From assembly GCA_903938205.1 (NCBI GenBank), contig CAJACJ010000217.1, forward strand, positions 1 through 6,046: DNA of 6,046 nucleotides, written 5' to 3'. Both the position numbers and the translations under genes were made by a program. Positions 1-5,953 of the stretch are shown one piece after another. Numbering within the stretch: position 1 is the first letter of the stretch; each line of letters opens with the position of its first letter. The stretch is from an uncultured bacterium (GTDB taxonomy: Bacteria; Planctomycetota; Phycisphaerae; Phycisphaerales; SM1A02). A model generated the notes under the pieces. It was not told where the DNA came from. It saw only the letters and a list, made by a program, of their open reading frames with translations, and did no database searches.

Positions 1-121
1 GCAGCGTGACAACATCTATAAATCCTTTGCTTCCATCACGCCACGTCACGGTGAGTCCCTTGGATTTTTCAAGGTGCAAAGCTTGCGGTGGCGGTTCAGT
101 TGGTTCGTTTGGTGAATTCAC
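1..121 (-). CDS. DUF971-type protein (gamma-butyrobetaine hydroxylase-like N-terminal domain), 5' part only
   Basis: Read on the - strand from a GTG at 121-119, an open frame runs off the left edge and gives 40 residues. After a Pro/Glu-rich start it contains LHLEKSKGLTVTWRDGSKGF (residues 15-34). The pattern 'L-x-x-x-K-x-x-x-L-x-V-x-W-x-D-G' is the opening strand pair of DUF971 domains, small proteins of uncertain role that are sometimes linked to Fe-S or carnitine-type oxygenase proteins. The rest of the domain is outside the window, so length and function cannot be judged. Start choice is uncertain: no Shine-Dalgarno is seen before GTG 121, and an in-frame ATG at 169-167 would add 16 residues but overlap pyrF. 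The gene is divergent from pyrF. The coding call rests on the open frame plus this motif; the family is a moderate-confidence recognition. Confidence 0.55.
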   Translation of the reverse strand, partial: MNSPNEPTEPPPQALHLEKSKGLTVTWRDGSKGFIDVVTL

Positions 122-154
122 GGGAGCGCATGGTACTTGATCAACCCGCGCCTC

Positions 155-160
155 TATGAT
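155..160 (+). promoter_or_regulatory. candidate -10 element (TATGAT) for pyrF
   Basis: TATGAT matches the bacterial -10 consensus at five of six positions and sits on the first two ATG codons of pyrF (156 and 159). A transcript from it would begin near 167-168, at the third ATG (168), giving a leaderless or nearly leaderless pyrF message. No convincing -35 hexamer is seen 16-18 bases upstream, so this is a weak call that depends on the start-site argument. Confidence 0.22.
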
Positions 161-1046
161 GGGGAACATGGTTAAACAGGATCACCCAGCCGATCTTCTT
201 GAGTCGTGGATTACGCGCCGCGGCGCGCCGGTGTGCGTTGGCATGGATCCAGTTTTTGAACGGCTTCCATCCGCGTTTCAGCGACTTGATCCCGCGAGCG
301 CGTTTGAAACCTGGGGGCGCGTTTTTCTTGACGCGATCGAGCCGCATGTGCCCGCGGTGAAATTTCAGTCGGCATGCTTTGAGCGCCACGGCGTGGCTGG
401 CATGAACGCGCTTGCGAAATTGTTGGCGCATGCGCGCGGAAAGTTCCTAGTCATTTTGGATGGCAAGCGTGGCGATATTGGAATCAGCACACAGCATTAC
501 GCCGCGGCCGTGGTTGATCACTTCCACGCGGACTGGGTGACGGCCAATGCATATTTGGGCGCAGATGGATTTCTACCTTTTCTGCAAGCGGGTCTTGGCG
601 TATTTGCGTTGGTTCGAACTAGCAATGCTGCGGGTGACGCGGTGCAAAGCGCGCGCTTAGACGATGGGCGCACGGTGTCGGAAAGTGTGGCCGATGTCAT
701 TGCAGCTTCGGGCGCGCACTATGTTGGCGCGTGCGGATTCAGCGCGCTTGGCGCCGTTGTTGGCGCGACAAAATCCGCGGATGCGCGGCAACTTCGTCAG
801 CGCATGCCGAGCGCGCCATTTCTTGTGCCGGGTTTTGGCGCGCAAGGTGGCGGACTTGCCGACGCGTTGCAATGTTTCATTCATGGTCGCGGCGCGTTGA
901 TCACAGCAAGCCGCTCCGTCATGCAGGCGTTTGAAAATCGCGATGGTGAATGGTCGCAACATGTCGCGGCGGCGGCGCAAGCCTTCGCCACGGAAATTTC
1001 AGCGGGTCTTTATGCTCAAGGCGCGCGCGCGACAAATCCATTATGA
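156..1046 (+). CDS. pyrF: Orotidine 5'-phosphate decarboxylase, type 2
   Basis: PyrF decarboxylates orotidine 5'-phosphate to UMP, the last step of de novo pyrimidine synthesis, in the cytoplasm. The 296-residue product is a single TIM-barrel domain with the marks of the type 2 family: CVGMDP at 27-32, the barrel lysine in VKFQ (K69), the catalytic cluster LDGKRGDIG at 101-109 (D102, K104, D107), TANAYLGADGFLPF at 129-142, RTSN at 154-157, and the phosphate-binding stretch PGFGAQGG at 225-232 followed by ASRSVM at 251-256. Length is normal. The start is uncertain: ATGs lie at 156, 159 and 168 and none has a well-spaced Shine-Dalgarno. The longest frame is given. ATG 168 puts CVGMDP at residue 23, which suits the family, and fits the TATGAT at 155-160. 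The stop overlaps the next start (ATGA), indicating an operon. Confidence 0.95.
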   Translation: MMGNMVKQDHPADLLESWITRRGAPVCVGMDPVFERLPSAFQRLDPASAFETWGRVFLDAIEPHVPAVKFQSACFERHGVAGMNALAKLLAHARGKFLVILDGKRGDIGISTQHYAAAVVDHFHADWVTANAYLGADGFLPFLQAGLGVFALVRTSNAAGDAVQSARLDDGRTVSESVADVIAASGAHYVGACGFSALGAVVGATKSADARQLRQRMPSAPFLVPGFGAQGGGLADALQCFIHGRGALITASRSVMQAFENRDGEWSQHVAAAAQAFATEISAGLYAQGARATNPL

Positions 1047-2638
1047 ATCGGATTGTTGTATTTACTATTGCGTTTGTCGCGCTGCTGGCCATACCGTTGC
1101 TTTTGCGACCTGGAAATTCTTCCGCGGTCAACAATGGCGCAATCGCGGCCAACGCCAAGCGCGAAGTGATTATTCTTACGCCAAACAACGAGCAAATTCG
1201 CATGGAATTTGGGCGGGCGTTTTCAGCGTGGCATGAGAAAAAATATGGTGAGAGCGCGGATGTGCAGTGGAGCACGCCTGGCGGCGCAATTGATATTCGC
1301 CGCATGCTTGTGGCGGCGTGGGAATCGCGCCTTGAAAAAAAACTTGCCGTGGGCGGCGACGCGGATTTAATTTTTGGCGGCGGCAGCTTTGAGTTTGACA
1401 CGCTGAAAAAAGAAATTTCGGTCACAGTCAATAGCAATGGGCAAGCGCTTACACACTCCGCCACCATTCTTGAGCCGGTGGAATTGCCCGCGGCGCTTGT
1501 GCAAGAGTGCTACGGCATGCCGGACATTGCTGGTCAAAAGTTGTACGACCCCAAGGGCTATTGGTACGGCGTGGCGCTGGCGACTTTTGGAATTGTGATG
1601 AACATGGATGAGCTGCAAAAGTTGCATGTTCCAGAATTGAAATCGTGGAGCGACTTGGCGGACCCGCGCTTGTTTGGCTGGGTGAGTTTGGTCAATCCCG
1701 CGCAATCTGGAAGCGTTTTGACCGCGTTTGAGTCCATCGCGCAGCGCGTTGGTTGGCTTGAAGGCATCGCTATTTTGCGCCGCGCCGGAGCCAATGCGCG
1801 CGGGTTTGCGGCCAGTGGTCCGCGTGTTCCAATCGATGTTTCAAGCGGCGATGCCGCGGCTGGCGTTGCGATTGATTTTTACGCGCGCTTTCAAATTCAA
1901 GCCATCAGCGACGCGGCCATGCGCGCGGGTCGCAAGGATGCTCAACGCATGCTGATCTTCACCGCGCCCATTGGTGAAAGTTCCGTTGATCCAGATCCAA
2001 TTGGATTGCTGCGCAACGCGCCGCACCGCGAGACGGCCATTCGCTTCATGGAATTTTGTCTCACCAAAGATGCGCAGCGTCTTTGGCAATTTCGCGCGGG
2101 CGCGCCAGGCGGGCCGAATGAATTTGAATTGCGCCGCATGCCCATCATGCGTTCTCTGTACGCCAATGAGTTGACGCAATTTATCGATCAAGTGGATCCT
2201 TTGACCATTGCCAGCGCGGTGAAATTTGATAACCCAAGCATGCGCGCGTTCATTCCACTTTTATTTTCAACCATGGCCATGGACTCACATGCGCAATTGA
2301 AGGCCGCGTGGAACGCCATCATTTCCCATCCCGCATATCCGCGTGACCATCACGGCGTAGTGCATGCATGCGATGTCGCCGATGCGCAATTAAAAAGTTG
2401 GCTGGAAAAATTCGACGCGCTTCCAATGGTGCAAACTCCCGATGGCGCAATGTCGCTTGCCGACATCAATCAATTGAAATCGCTGCGCGATGGGTGGCTT
2501 CGAAGTGGATGGAAAGATAGCCATTTGTGGCCCTCGCAAAGCGAGCCCGTGGATGCATTGCGGCAATTGTTTTTGCCATTTTTTAAGGAGAATTACCAGT
2601 GGATTGTGGATCAAGCGGCCAAACAAAAAACAGCGTGA
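1043..2638 (+). CDS. ABC-type extracellular solute-binding protein (Fe3+/polyamine-type fold), membrane-targeted, orphan
   Basis: The start is ATG 1043, which overlaps the pyrF stop as ATGA. Upstream in-frame ATG 950 would bury the start deep in pyrF and place the hydrophobic segment internally, so it is rejected. The 531-residue product opens with a signal or anchor (about residues 4-21), with no lipobox Cys, and then a binding-protein fold: VIILTPNNEQ at 42-51, GYWYGVALATFGIVMN at 172-187, SWSDLADPRLFGWVSLVNPA at 201-220, IDFYARFQ at 277-284, and a late DPDPIGLLRNAP block at 317-327 followed by a helix. These blocks match the order seen in iron(III) and related binding proteins. IDFYARFQ lies where iron-binding members have a Tyr pair; only one Tyr is present, so the ligand is unknown. 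About 150 residues after 380 form an extension not typical of the fold. No Shine-Dalgarno is seen, so translation probably depends on coupling to pyrF. No permease or ATPase gene is nearby. Confidence 0.82.
   Translation: MNRIVVFTIAFVALLAIPLLLRPGNSSAVNNGAIAANAKREVIILTPNNEQIRMEFGRAFSAWHEKKYGESADVQWSTPGGAIDIRRMLVAAWESRLEKKLAVGGDADLIFGGGSFEFDTLKKEISVTVNSNGQALTHSATILEPVELPAALVQECYGMPDIAGQKLYDPKGYWYGVALATFGIVMNMDELQKLHVPELKSWSDLADPRLFGWVSLVNPAQSGSVLTAFESIAQRVGWLEGIAILRRAGANARGFAASGPRVPIDVSSGDAAAGVAIDFYARFQIQAISDAAMRAGRKDAQRMLIFTAPIGESSVDPDPIGLLRNAPHRETAIRFMEFCLTKDAQRLWQFRAGAPGGPNEFELRRMPIMRSLYANELTQFIDQVDPLTIASAVKFDNPSMRAFIPLLFSTMAMDSHAQLKAAWNAIISHPAYPRDHHGVVHACDVADAQLKSWLEKFDALPMVQTPDGAMSLADINQLKSLRDGWLRSGWKDSHLWPSQSEPVDALRQLFLPFFKENYQWIVDQAAKQKTA
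2585..2590 (+). promoter_or_regulatory. Shine-Dalgarno for cinA, inside the preceding gene
   Basis: AAGGAG lies 8 bases before GTG 2599, an ideal ribosome-binding site placed inside the end of the solute-binding protein gene. It supports GTG 2599 as the cinA start over the later GTG 2635, which has only an A-rich stretch upstream. Confidence 0.65.
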
Positions 2639-3906
2639 GCGCGGCCATTATTTCAGTTGGCGATGAGTTGATGCTTGGTCAAACCCAGGACACCAACGCC
2701 AAATGGTTGGCCACGCAGTTCACATTGCGCGGAGTGGTGGTGCGTGAATTTCGCACCGTGCATGATGACCTAGACGCCATTGAATCCGTGTTTCGTGAGC
2801 TGTCCGCGCGCCACGACATTCTTGTGATCACGGGCGGACTTGGTCCCACGGATGACGACCTTACGCGCGAAGCCTTGCGGCGAGCCATGGATGAAGTTGA
2901 GCCGTTGCAAGTTGATGCGCAGGCGCTTGCCGCACTGGATCGCTGGTTTATTGATCGCGGCCGACCCATGTCCGCCAACAACGCGTTGCAAGCGTTGCGG
3001 CCCAAGGGCGCGCGTTGCTTGACAAATCATTTGGGAACCGCGCCAGGTTTGTACGCAACGATTGGTCGCGCGCAGATTTGGTGCTTGCCTGGACCGCCGC
3101 GTGAAATGGAACCCATGTTTGAATTGGAAGTGGCGCCTCACTTGCCGCGCGCCGTCATGGCTACGGCGGCGGTGCATTCTTTTGGACAAGGCGAAAGTTT
3201 TCTCGCTGAACTTCTTGGCGCACGAATGGCGCGTGATCGCAATCCATTGATCGGCACCACGGCAAGCGGATCCATTGTCACGGCGCGCATTCGCGCAGTG
3301 GATGCGGCTGCAGATTCCGCGGCCATGGAAAGCGCGATGCACGAGATTGAACAATTGTGGACGCCTTACGCATTTGGTCGAGATCAAGAAACGCTCGCGG
3401 GCGCGCTGGGAAAATTGCTCATTTTGCGCGGTGAAAGAGTGTCTTTGGCCGAAAGTTGCACGGGCGGTTTAGCTGGAAGTTTCATCACCGCGCAAAGTGG
3501 TTCCAGCGCCTGGTTCGCCGGTGGTGCGGTGACATACGCCAACGGCGCTAAAATAGATTTGCTGCAAGTGCCCAATGAACTTCTGACTGCGCACGGAGCG
3601 GTCAGCGCGCCGGTAGCGCTGGCCATGGCTCGTGGGTGCGCCGCGTTGTTCAAGACGCAGTGGTCCGCCAGCATCACCGGAATTGCAGGACCGTCTGGTG
3701 GCAGCGAAACAAAACCAGTGGGTGAAGTGTTCATTGGAATTTGTGGACCGCGATTTGAAGCCGTGAAACAATTTCACTTTCCAGGTGAACGTGCATCTAT
3801 TCGAGACCGCGCCGCCAAGGCCGCGCTGGCGTTGTTGCGTTTCGCATTGCTGGGCCATGAAGCGTTTGCCGCTCCAATGATTTGGGAGTCAAAAAAGAAT
3901 GCTTGA
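2599..3906 (+). CDS. cinA: CinA-family protein: MoCF/COG1058 domain plus nicotinamide-nucleotide amidase (PncC) domain
   Basis: Two-domain CinA of 435 residues, a normal length. The N-terminal MoaB/MogA-like domain (about 13-180) has IISVGDELMLGQ at 17-28, ITGGLGPTDDDLTREAL at 77-93 and LPGPPREM at 163-170; in studied CinA proteins it hydrolyses ADP-ribose. The C-terminal PncC domain (about 265-420) converts NMN to nicotinate mononucleotide in pyridine nucleotide salvage; it has AESCTGG at 284-290 with the presumed nucleophile S286, GGAVTYANGAK at 308-318, ITGIAGPSGG at 359-368 and KPVGEVFIG at 372-380. All key motifs are intact, so both domains look active. The start is GTG 2599, set by AAGGAG at 2585-2590. 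It gives a 12-residue leader that most family members lack, and GTG 2635 (GTGA overlap with the upstream stop) would give the usual N-terminus. The gene overlaps its upstream neighbour by 40 bases and folK by 8. Confidence 0.95.
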   Translation: MDCGSSGQTKNSVSAAIISVGDELMLGQTQDTNAKWLATQFTLRGVVVREFRTVHDDLDAIESVFRELSARHDILVITGGLGPTDDDLTREALRRAMDEVEPLQVDAQALAALDRWFIDRGRPMSANNALQALRPKGARCLTNHLGTAPGLYATIGRAQIWCLPGPPREMEPMFELEVAPHLPRAVMATAAVHSFGQGESFLAELLGARMARDRNPLIGTTASGSIVTARIRAVDAAADSAAMESAMHEIEQLWTPYAFGRDQETLAGALGKLLILRGERVSLAESCTGGLAGSFITAQSGSSAWFAGGAVTYANGAKIDLLQVPNELLTAHGAVSAPVALAMARGCAALFKTQWSASITGIAGPSGGSETKPVGEVFIGICGPRFEAVKQFHFPGERASIRDRAAKAALALLRFALLGHEAFAAPMIWESKKNA

Positions 3907-4441
3907 TACGGACTCTGTTCAGGCAAAATTTGATCCAGCCAAACTCGCAGCCATCGCGCTGGGATCAAACATGGGCGACCGAAATAATTTGTTGCGCCAA
4001 GCATTGCGCGCCATCATTCATCAAGGCGTGCTCACGCATGTGCGCGCTAGTTCCGTGTATGAAACAATCGCCGTGGGCGAGCGCGCGGGCGGACACTTTC
4101 TCAACGCGGTGATCACGGGAAGTTGCTCGCTCACGCCGCAAGAATTACTGGCCGCGTGCATGCGCATTGAGCAATCTCTTGGAAGAAACCGCGCGGTGGA
4201 GGGGCAGGGCGGACCGCGCACGATTGACTTGGATGTCTTATTTTTCGGCCAGCGCGAAGTGCGTGAGCCAGGTTTAATTTTGCCACATCCCCGCATGTTT
4301 TCAAGGCTTTTTGTCTTGCAGCCACTGGCGGAGATCGCGGGAGATTTGGTCCTTCCAACGCAAAAAGAGAGCGTACACTTCCTCCTCGCATCGCTGGATC
4401 GCACGGCGATGGGGAGTTGTGTTGGATCGCTGGAATGTTGA
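3899..4441 (+). CDS. folK: 2-amino-4-hydroxy-6-hydroxymethyldihydropteridine pyrophosphokinase (HPPK)
   Basis: FolK transfers pyrophosphate from ATP to 6-hydroxymethyl-7,8-dihydropterin, a cytoplasmic step of folate synthesis. The 180-residue product has the N-terminal ALGSNMGDR (20-28), FLNAV (67-71), RIEQSLGRNR (89-98) and the signature GPRTIDLDVLFFG (105-117) with the Mg-binding pair D110 and D112, then LPHPRMFSR with H130 and R136. By position these match E. coli R82, R84, R92, D95, D97, H115 and R121. The loop between GRNR and GPR reads AVEGQG (99-104), one residue longer than in E. coli and without the Arg-Trp pair (R88-W89) there. ATG 3899 follows GGGAG (3884-3888) by 10 bases and overlaps the cinA stop by 8. 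About 27 residues after the core are unassigned. No folP or folB is adjacent. Confidence 0.93.
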   Translation: MLDTDSVQAKFDPAKLAAIALGSNMGDRNNLLRQALRAIIHQGVLTHVRASSVYETIAVGERAGGHFLNAVITGSCSLTPQELLAACMRIEQSLGRNRAVEGQGGPRTIDLDVLFFGQREVREPGLILPHPRMFSRLFVLQPLAEIAGDLVLPTQKESVHFLLASLDRTAMGSCVGSLEC

Positions 4442-4466
4442 ATTGGGTTTGAATGTGTGTCAACCA

Positions 4467-4484
4467 TTTCTCCGTGTGGAGAAA
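4467..4484 (+). other. perfect 7-bp hairpin in the folK-thioredoxin gene gap
   Basis: TTTCTCC, a GTGT loop, and GGAGAAA form a perfect 7-base-pair stem 26 bases after the folK stop. No T-run follows, so it is not a standard intrinsic terminator. It could protect the operon's 3' end, or lie in the 5' leader of the next gene, whose start is 36 bases downstream. I see no convincing -35/-10 pair in the 78-base gap. Confidence 0.35.
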
Positions 4485-4486
4485 GA

Positions 4487-4496
4487 CAATCGATTG
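4487..4496. repeat. 10-bp palindrome (CAATCGATTG)
   Basis: A perfect 10-base palindrome lies two bases after the hairpin and 23 bases before ATG 4520. Its position ahead of a start would suit an operator, but a palindrome this short can occur by chance and no second copy is seen in the window. Confidence 0.2.
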
Positions 4497-4510
4497 AAAA
4501 TCATCTCATT

Positions 4511-4514
4511 GGAG
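4511..4514 (+). promoter_or_regulatory. Shine-Dalgarno (GGAG) that fixes the start at 4520
   Basis: GGAG followed by five bases precedes ATG 4520. The frame is also open back to GTG 4457, but that start has no ribosome-binding site and would put 21 polar residues ahead of the signal peptide. The site therefore decides the start. Confidence 0.65.
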
Positions 4515-4519
4515 TTCAC

Positions 4520-5926
4520 ATGAACAAGTCGCCGTTATCCGTGTTGCTTTGCATGATCTGCTGCGCCAACGTGAGCACAGTTTCAGTGTGCTTGGCGCAA
4601 GCTCCAAGTGCTGCGCCTGCAACTCCCGCACCGAGTGCGCCAACAACGCCTGCAACAGCGACACCAAGCGCGGATCAAAATGACATGTCTGGAGCTCCAA
4701 TGTCCGGCGAGCCAATGCCTGGGGCTCCAATGGAAATTCCACCAGAATTCAAAGCGCCCGCGCCTTCCACCACATGGAGCGCTGATGAAAAGTCAGCGGC
4801 CTCGGCTGCCAAAGCGGCCGAGTCCGTCAAGGCGCTTCCAGCGAAGTACGCCTCCATTCCTGCCCTTGAAGAAACCATGATCATTCGCTCGCCACAAGTT
4901 CAGGGCAAAGATCAACGAGTTCAACTGATCACAAGCAAGGGCGGAGACGCCAAGGTCATGATGCCTGGCATTACGTTGACTCGTTTGAAGGATCAGGTGT
5001 ATGTTGAAATGGATGGTCGACCCAAGTACGCGCAACTGAAGCAAGAGGGCACCACATTGAAAGCGCTCAGTGAAGTAATGGGCGGCAAATTGCCTTTGCC
5101 TACGCTGATTTTCCTTGGTGGCGATCCAGCCGACGCGGCCGCCGCGTTGACACTTGGACAGAATCCAACCATTGTTCCAGCCGGTTTTCGCGCGGGCGTT
5201 GATGGCAAGCCTGATCAGATTTTGTTGGTCGATCCACAAGGCACCGAAGTGGTCGCAAGTGTTGATCCAAAGACTGGTTTGGTGACCGCTATTGAAATGT
5301 CCATGACCAATCCGCAGTTTCCACCGGGCATGCGCTTGCCAATGACCATCACATTTGATCGCAAAGTTTTTGACGCAGGTCTTCCAGCGCCAATCGCATT
5401 TGATCCAGCGGGTCGCAAAATGACAGCGTCGCTTGACTCTCTTGACCAACCATTTGATGTTGGAGACCCCGCGCCGGATTTCGCGTTGCAAACCACCGAT
5501 GGCGCAACTGTTTCCCTTGCGGATTTAAAAGGCAAAGTAGTCGTGTTGGATTTCTGGGCCACATGGTGCAAGCCTTGCATGATGGGACTTCCATTGCTTG
5601 AAACCTTTTCCAAATGGGCCAAGGAAAGCGGCAAGCCAATCGCGGTGTACGCCGTCAATGTCATGGAGCGAGTCGCTCCGGGACCAAACGCATCAGCGGA
5701 GCGCGCCAAAATGGTCAGTGAATTTTGGAAAGGCAAGGCATTTTCTTTCCCGACTTTAATTGACACCGACGACAAGGCGGGCAAGGACTTTCAACTGACC
5801 GGAATTCCATTCACCGTGGTCATTTCGCCAACAGGCAAAATTGCCAGTGTTCACATGGGTTTTGACGAGGCCGCCGTTGAAAATTTAAAGAAGGATGTCG
5901 AAACCGCTTTGGCGACCAAGGGTTGA
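4520..5926 (+). CDS. Exported LolA-like/DUF2092-type domain fused to a TlpA-like thioredoxin
   Basis: The start is ATG 4520, chosen from the GGAG site and the signal peptide. The 468-residue product has a signal peptide (about 1-28, probable cleavage after AQA at 26-28; no lipobox), then a Pro/Ala/Thr-rich linker (29-52), Met-Gly-Pro repeats (56-74) and an Ala-rich helix (about 88-110). Residues about 115-300 look like a beta-rich LolA/DUF2092-type domain (VQLITSKGGDAKVMMPG at 134-150, VYVEMDGRPKYAQL at 160-173). Residues 314-468 are a thioredoxin fold of the AhpC/TSA-TlpA type: GDPAPDFAL (315-323), DFWATWCKPC (344-353) with redox C350 and C353, and the cis-Pro segment TGIPFTVV (427-434). It probably acts outside the cytoplasm as a disulfide reductase or redox partner; the substrate is unknown. 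No Dsb- or cytochrome-maturation genes are adjacent. The thioredoxin call is firm; the middle domain is moderate. Confidence 0.9.
   Translation: MNKSPLSVLLCMICCANVSTVSVCLAQAPSAAPATPAPSAPTTPATATPSADQNDMSGAPMSGEPMPGAPMEIPPEFKAPAPSTTWSADEKSAASAAKAAESVKALPAKYASIPALEETMIIRSPQVQGKDQRVQLITSKGGDAKVMMPGITLTRLKDQVYVEMDGRPKYAQLKQEGTTLKALSEVMGGKLPLPTLIFLGGDPADAAAALTLGQNPTIVPAGFRAGVDGKPDQILLVDPQGTEVVASVDPKTGLVTAIEMSMTNPQFPPGMRLPMTITFDRKVFDAGLPAPIAFDPAGRKMTASLDSLDQPFDVGDPAPDFALQTTDGATVSLADLKGKVVVLDFWATWCKPCMMGLPLLETFSKWAKESGKPIAVYAVNVMERVAPGPNASAERAKMVSEFWKGKAFSFPTLIDTDDKAGKDFQLTGIPFTVVISPTGKIASVHMGFDEAAVENLKKDVETALATKG
4685..4744 (+). repeat. tandem 15-bp coding repeat (Met-x-Gly-x-Pro pentapeptides)
   Basis: Three consecutive 15-base units (4685, 4700, 4715) encode MSGAP, MSGEP and MPGAP, and a fourth, decayed unit (4730-4744) encodes MEIPP. 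Methionines fall exactly every five residues (56, 61, 66, 71). The units differ at wobble positions as well as in sense, so the repeat is not a fresh duplication. It lies in the flexible linker of the exported protein. Confidence 0.75.
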
Positions 5927-5953
5927 TGCGCAAGCATCGCGTCAAATGTTTTT
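5923..5953 (+). terminator. probable intrinsic terminator after the thioredoxin fusion gene
   Basis: TTGATGCG (5923-5930) pairs with CGCGTCAA (5938-5945) in an 8-base-pair stem with one T-G wobble and a 7-base loop, followed by ATG and five Ts (5949-5953). The left arm contains the stop codon TGA (5924-5926). An alternative inner stem GATGC/GCATC with a GCAA tetraloop (5925-5938) is also possible. The T-run is short and offset by three bases, so strength is uncertain. Confidence 0.45.

Noticed and set aside
130..159. A 9-codon leader-peptide frame (ATG 130 to TGA 159) ending on the pyrF start
   Set aside because: GGGAG at 122-126 is only three bases from the ATG, and the peptide (MVLDQPAPL) has no attenuator features such as a run of regulatory codons or a following terminator.
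950..1042. An upstream in-frame extension (from ATG 950) of the solute-binding protein gene
   Set aside because: It would overlap pyrF by almost 100 bases and put 31 charged residues ahead of a clear N-terminal signal segment; ATG 1043 with the ATGA overlap fits much better.
919..1467. A long - strand open frame of 182 codons across the pyrF/solute-binding protein junction
   Set aside because: It lies opposite two well-supported genes, its product resembles no family I know, and long antisense frames are expected in DNA with this GCG/CGC-rich codon use.
4457..4519. GTG 4457 as the start of the thioredoxin fusion gene
   Set aside because: It has no Shine-Dalgarno and adds 21 polar residues before the signal peptide; ATG 4520 has GGAG at good spacing.
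4793..5491. A 232-codon - strand open frame opposite the thioredoxin fusion gene
   Set aside because: Its Trp-, Arg- and His-rich composition is that of a shadow frame, and the + strand carries a signal peptide and intact thioredoxin motifs.
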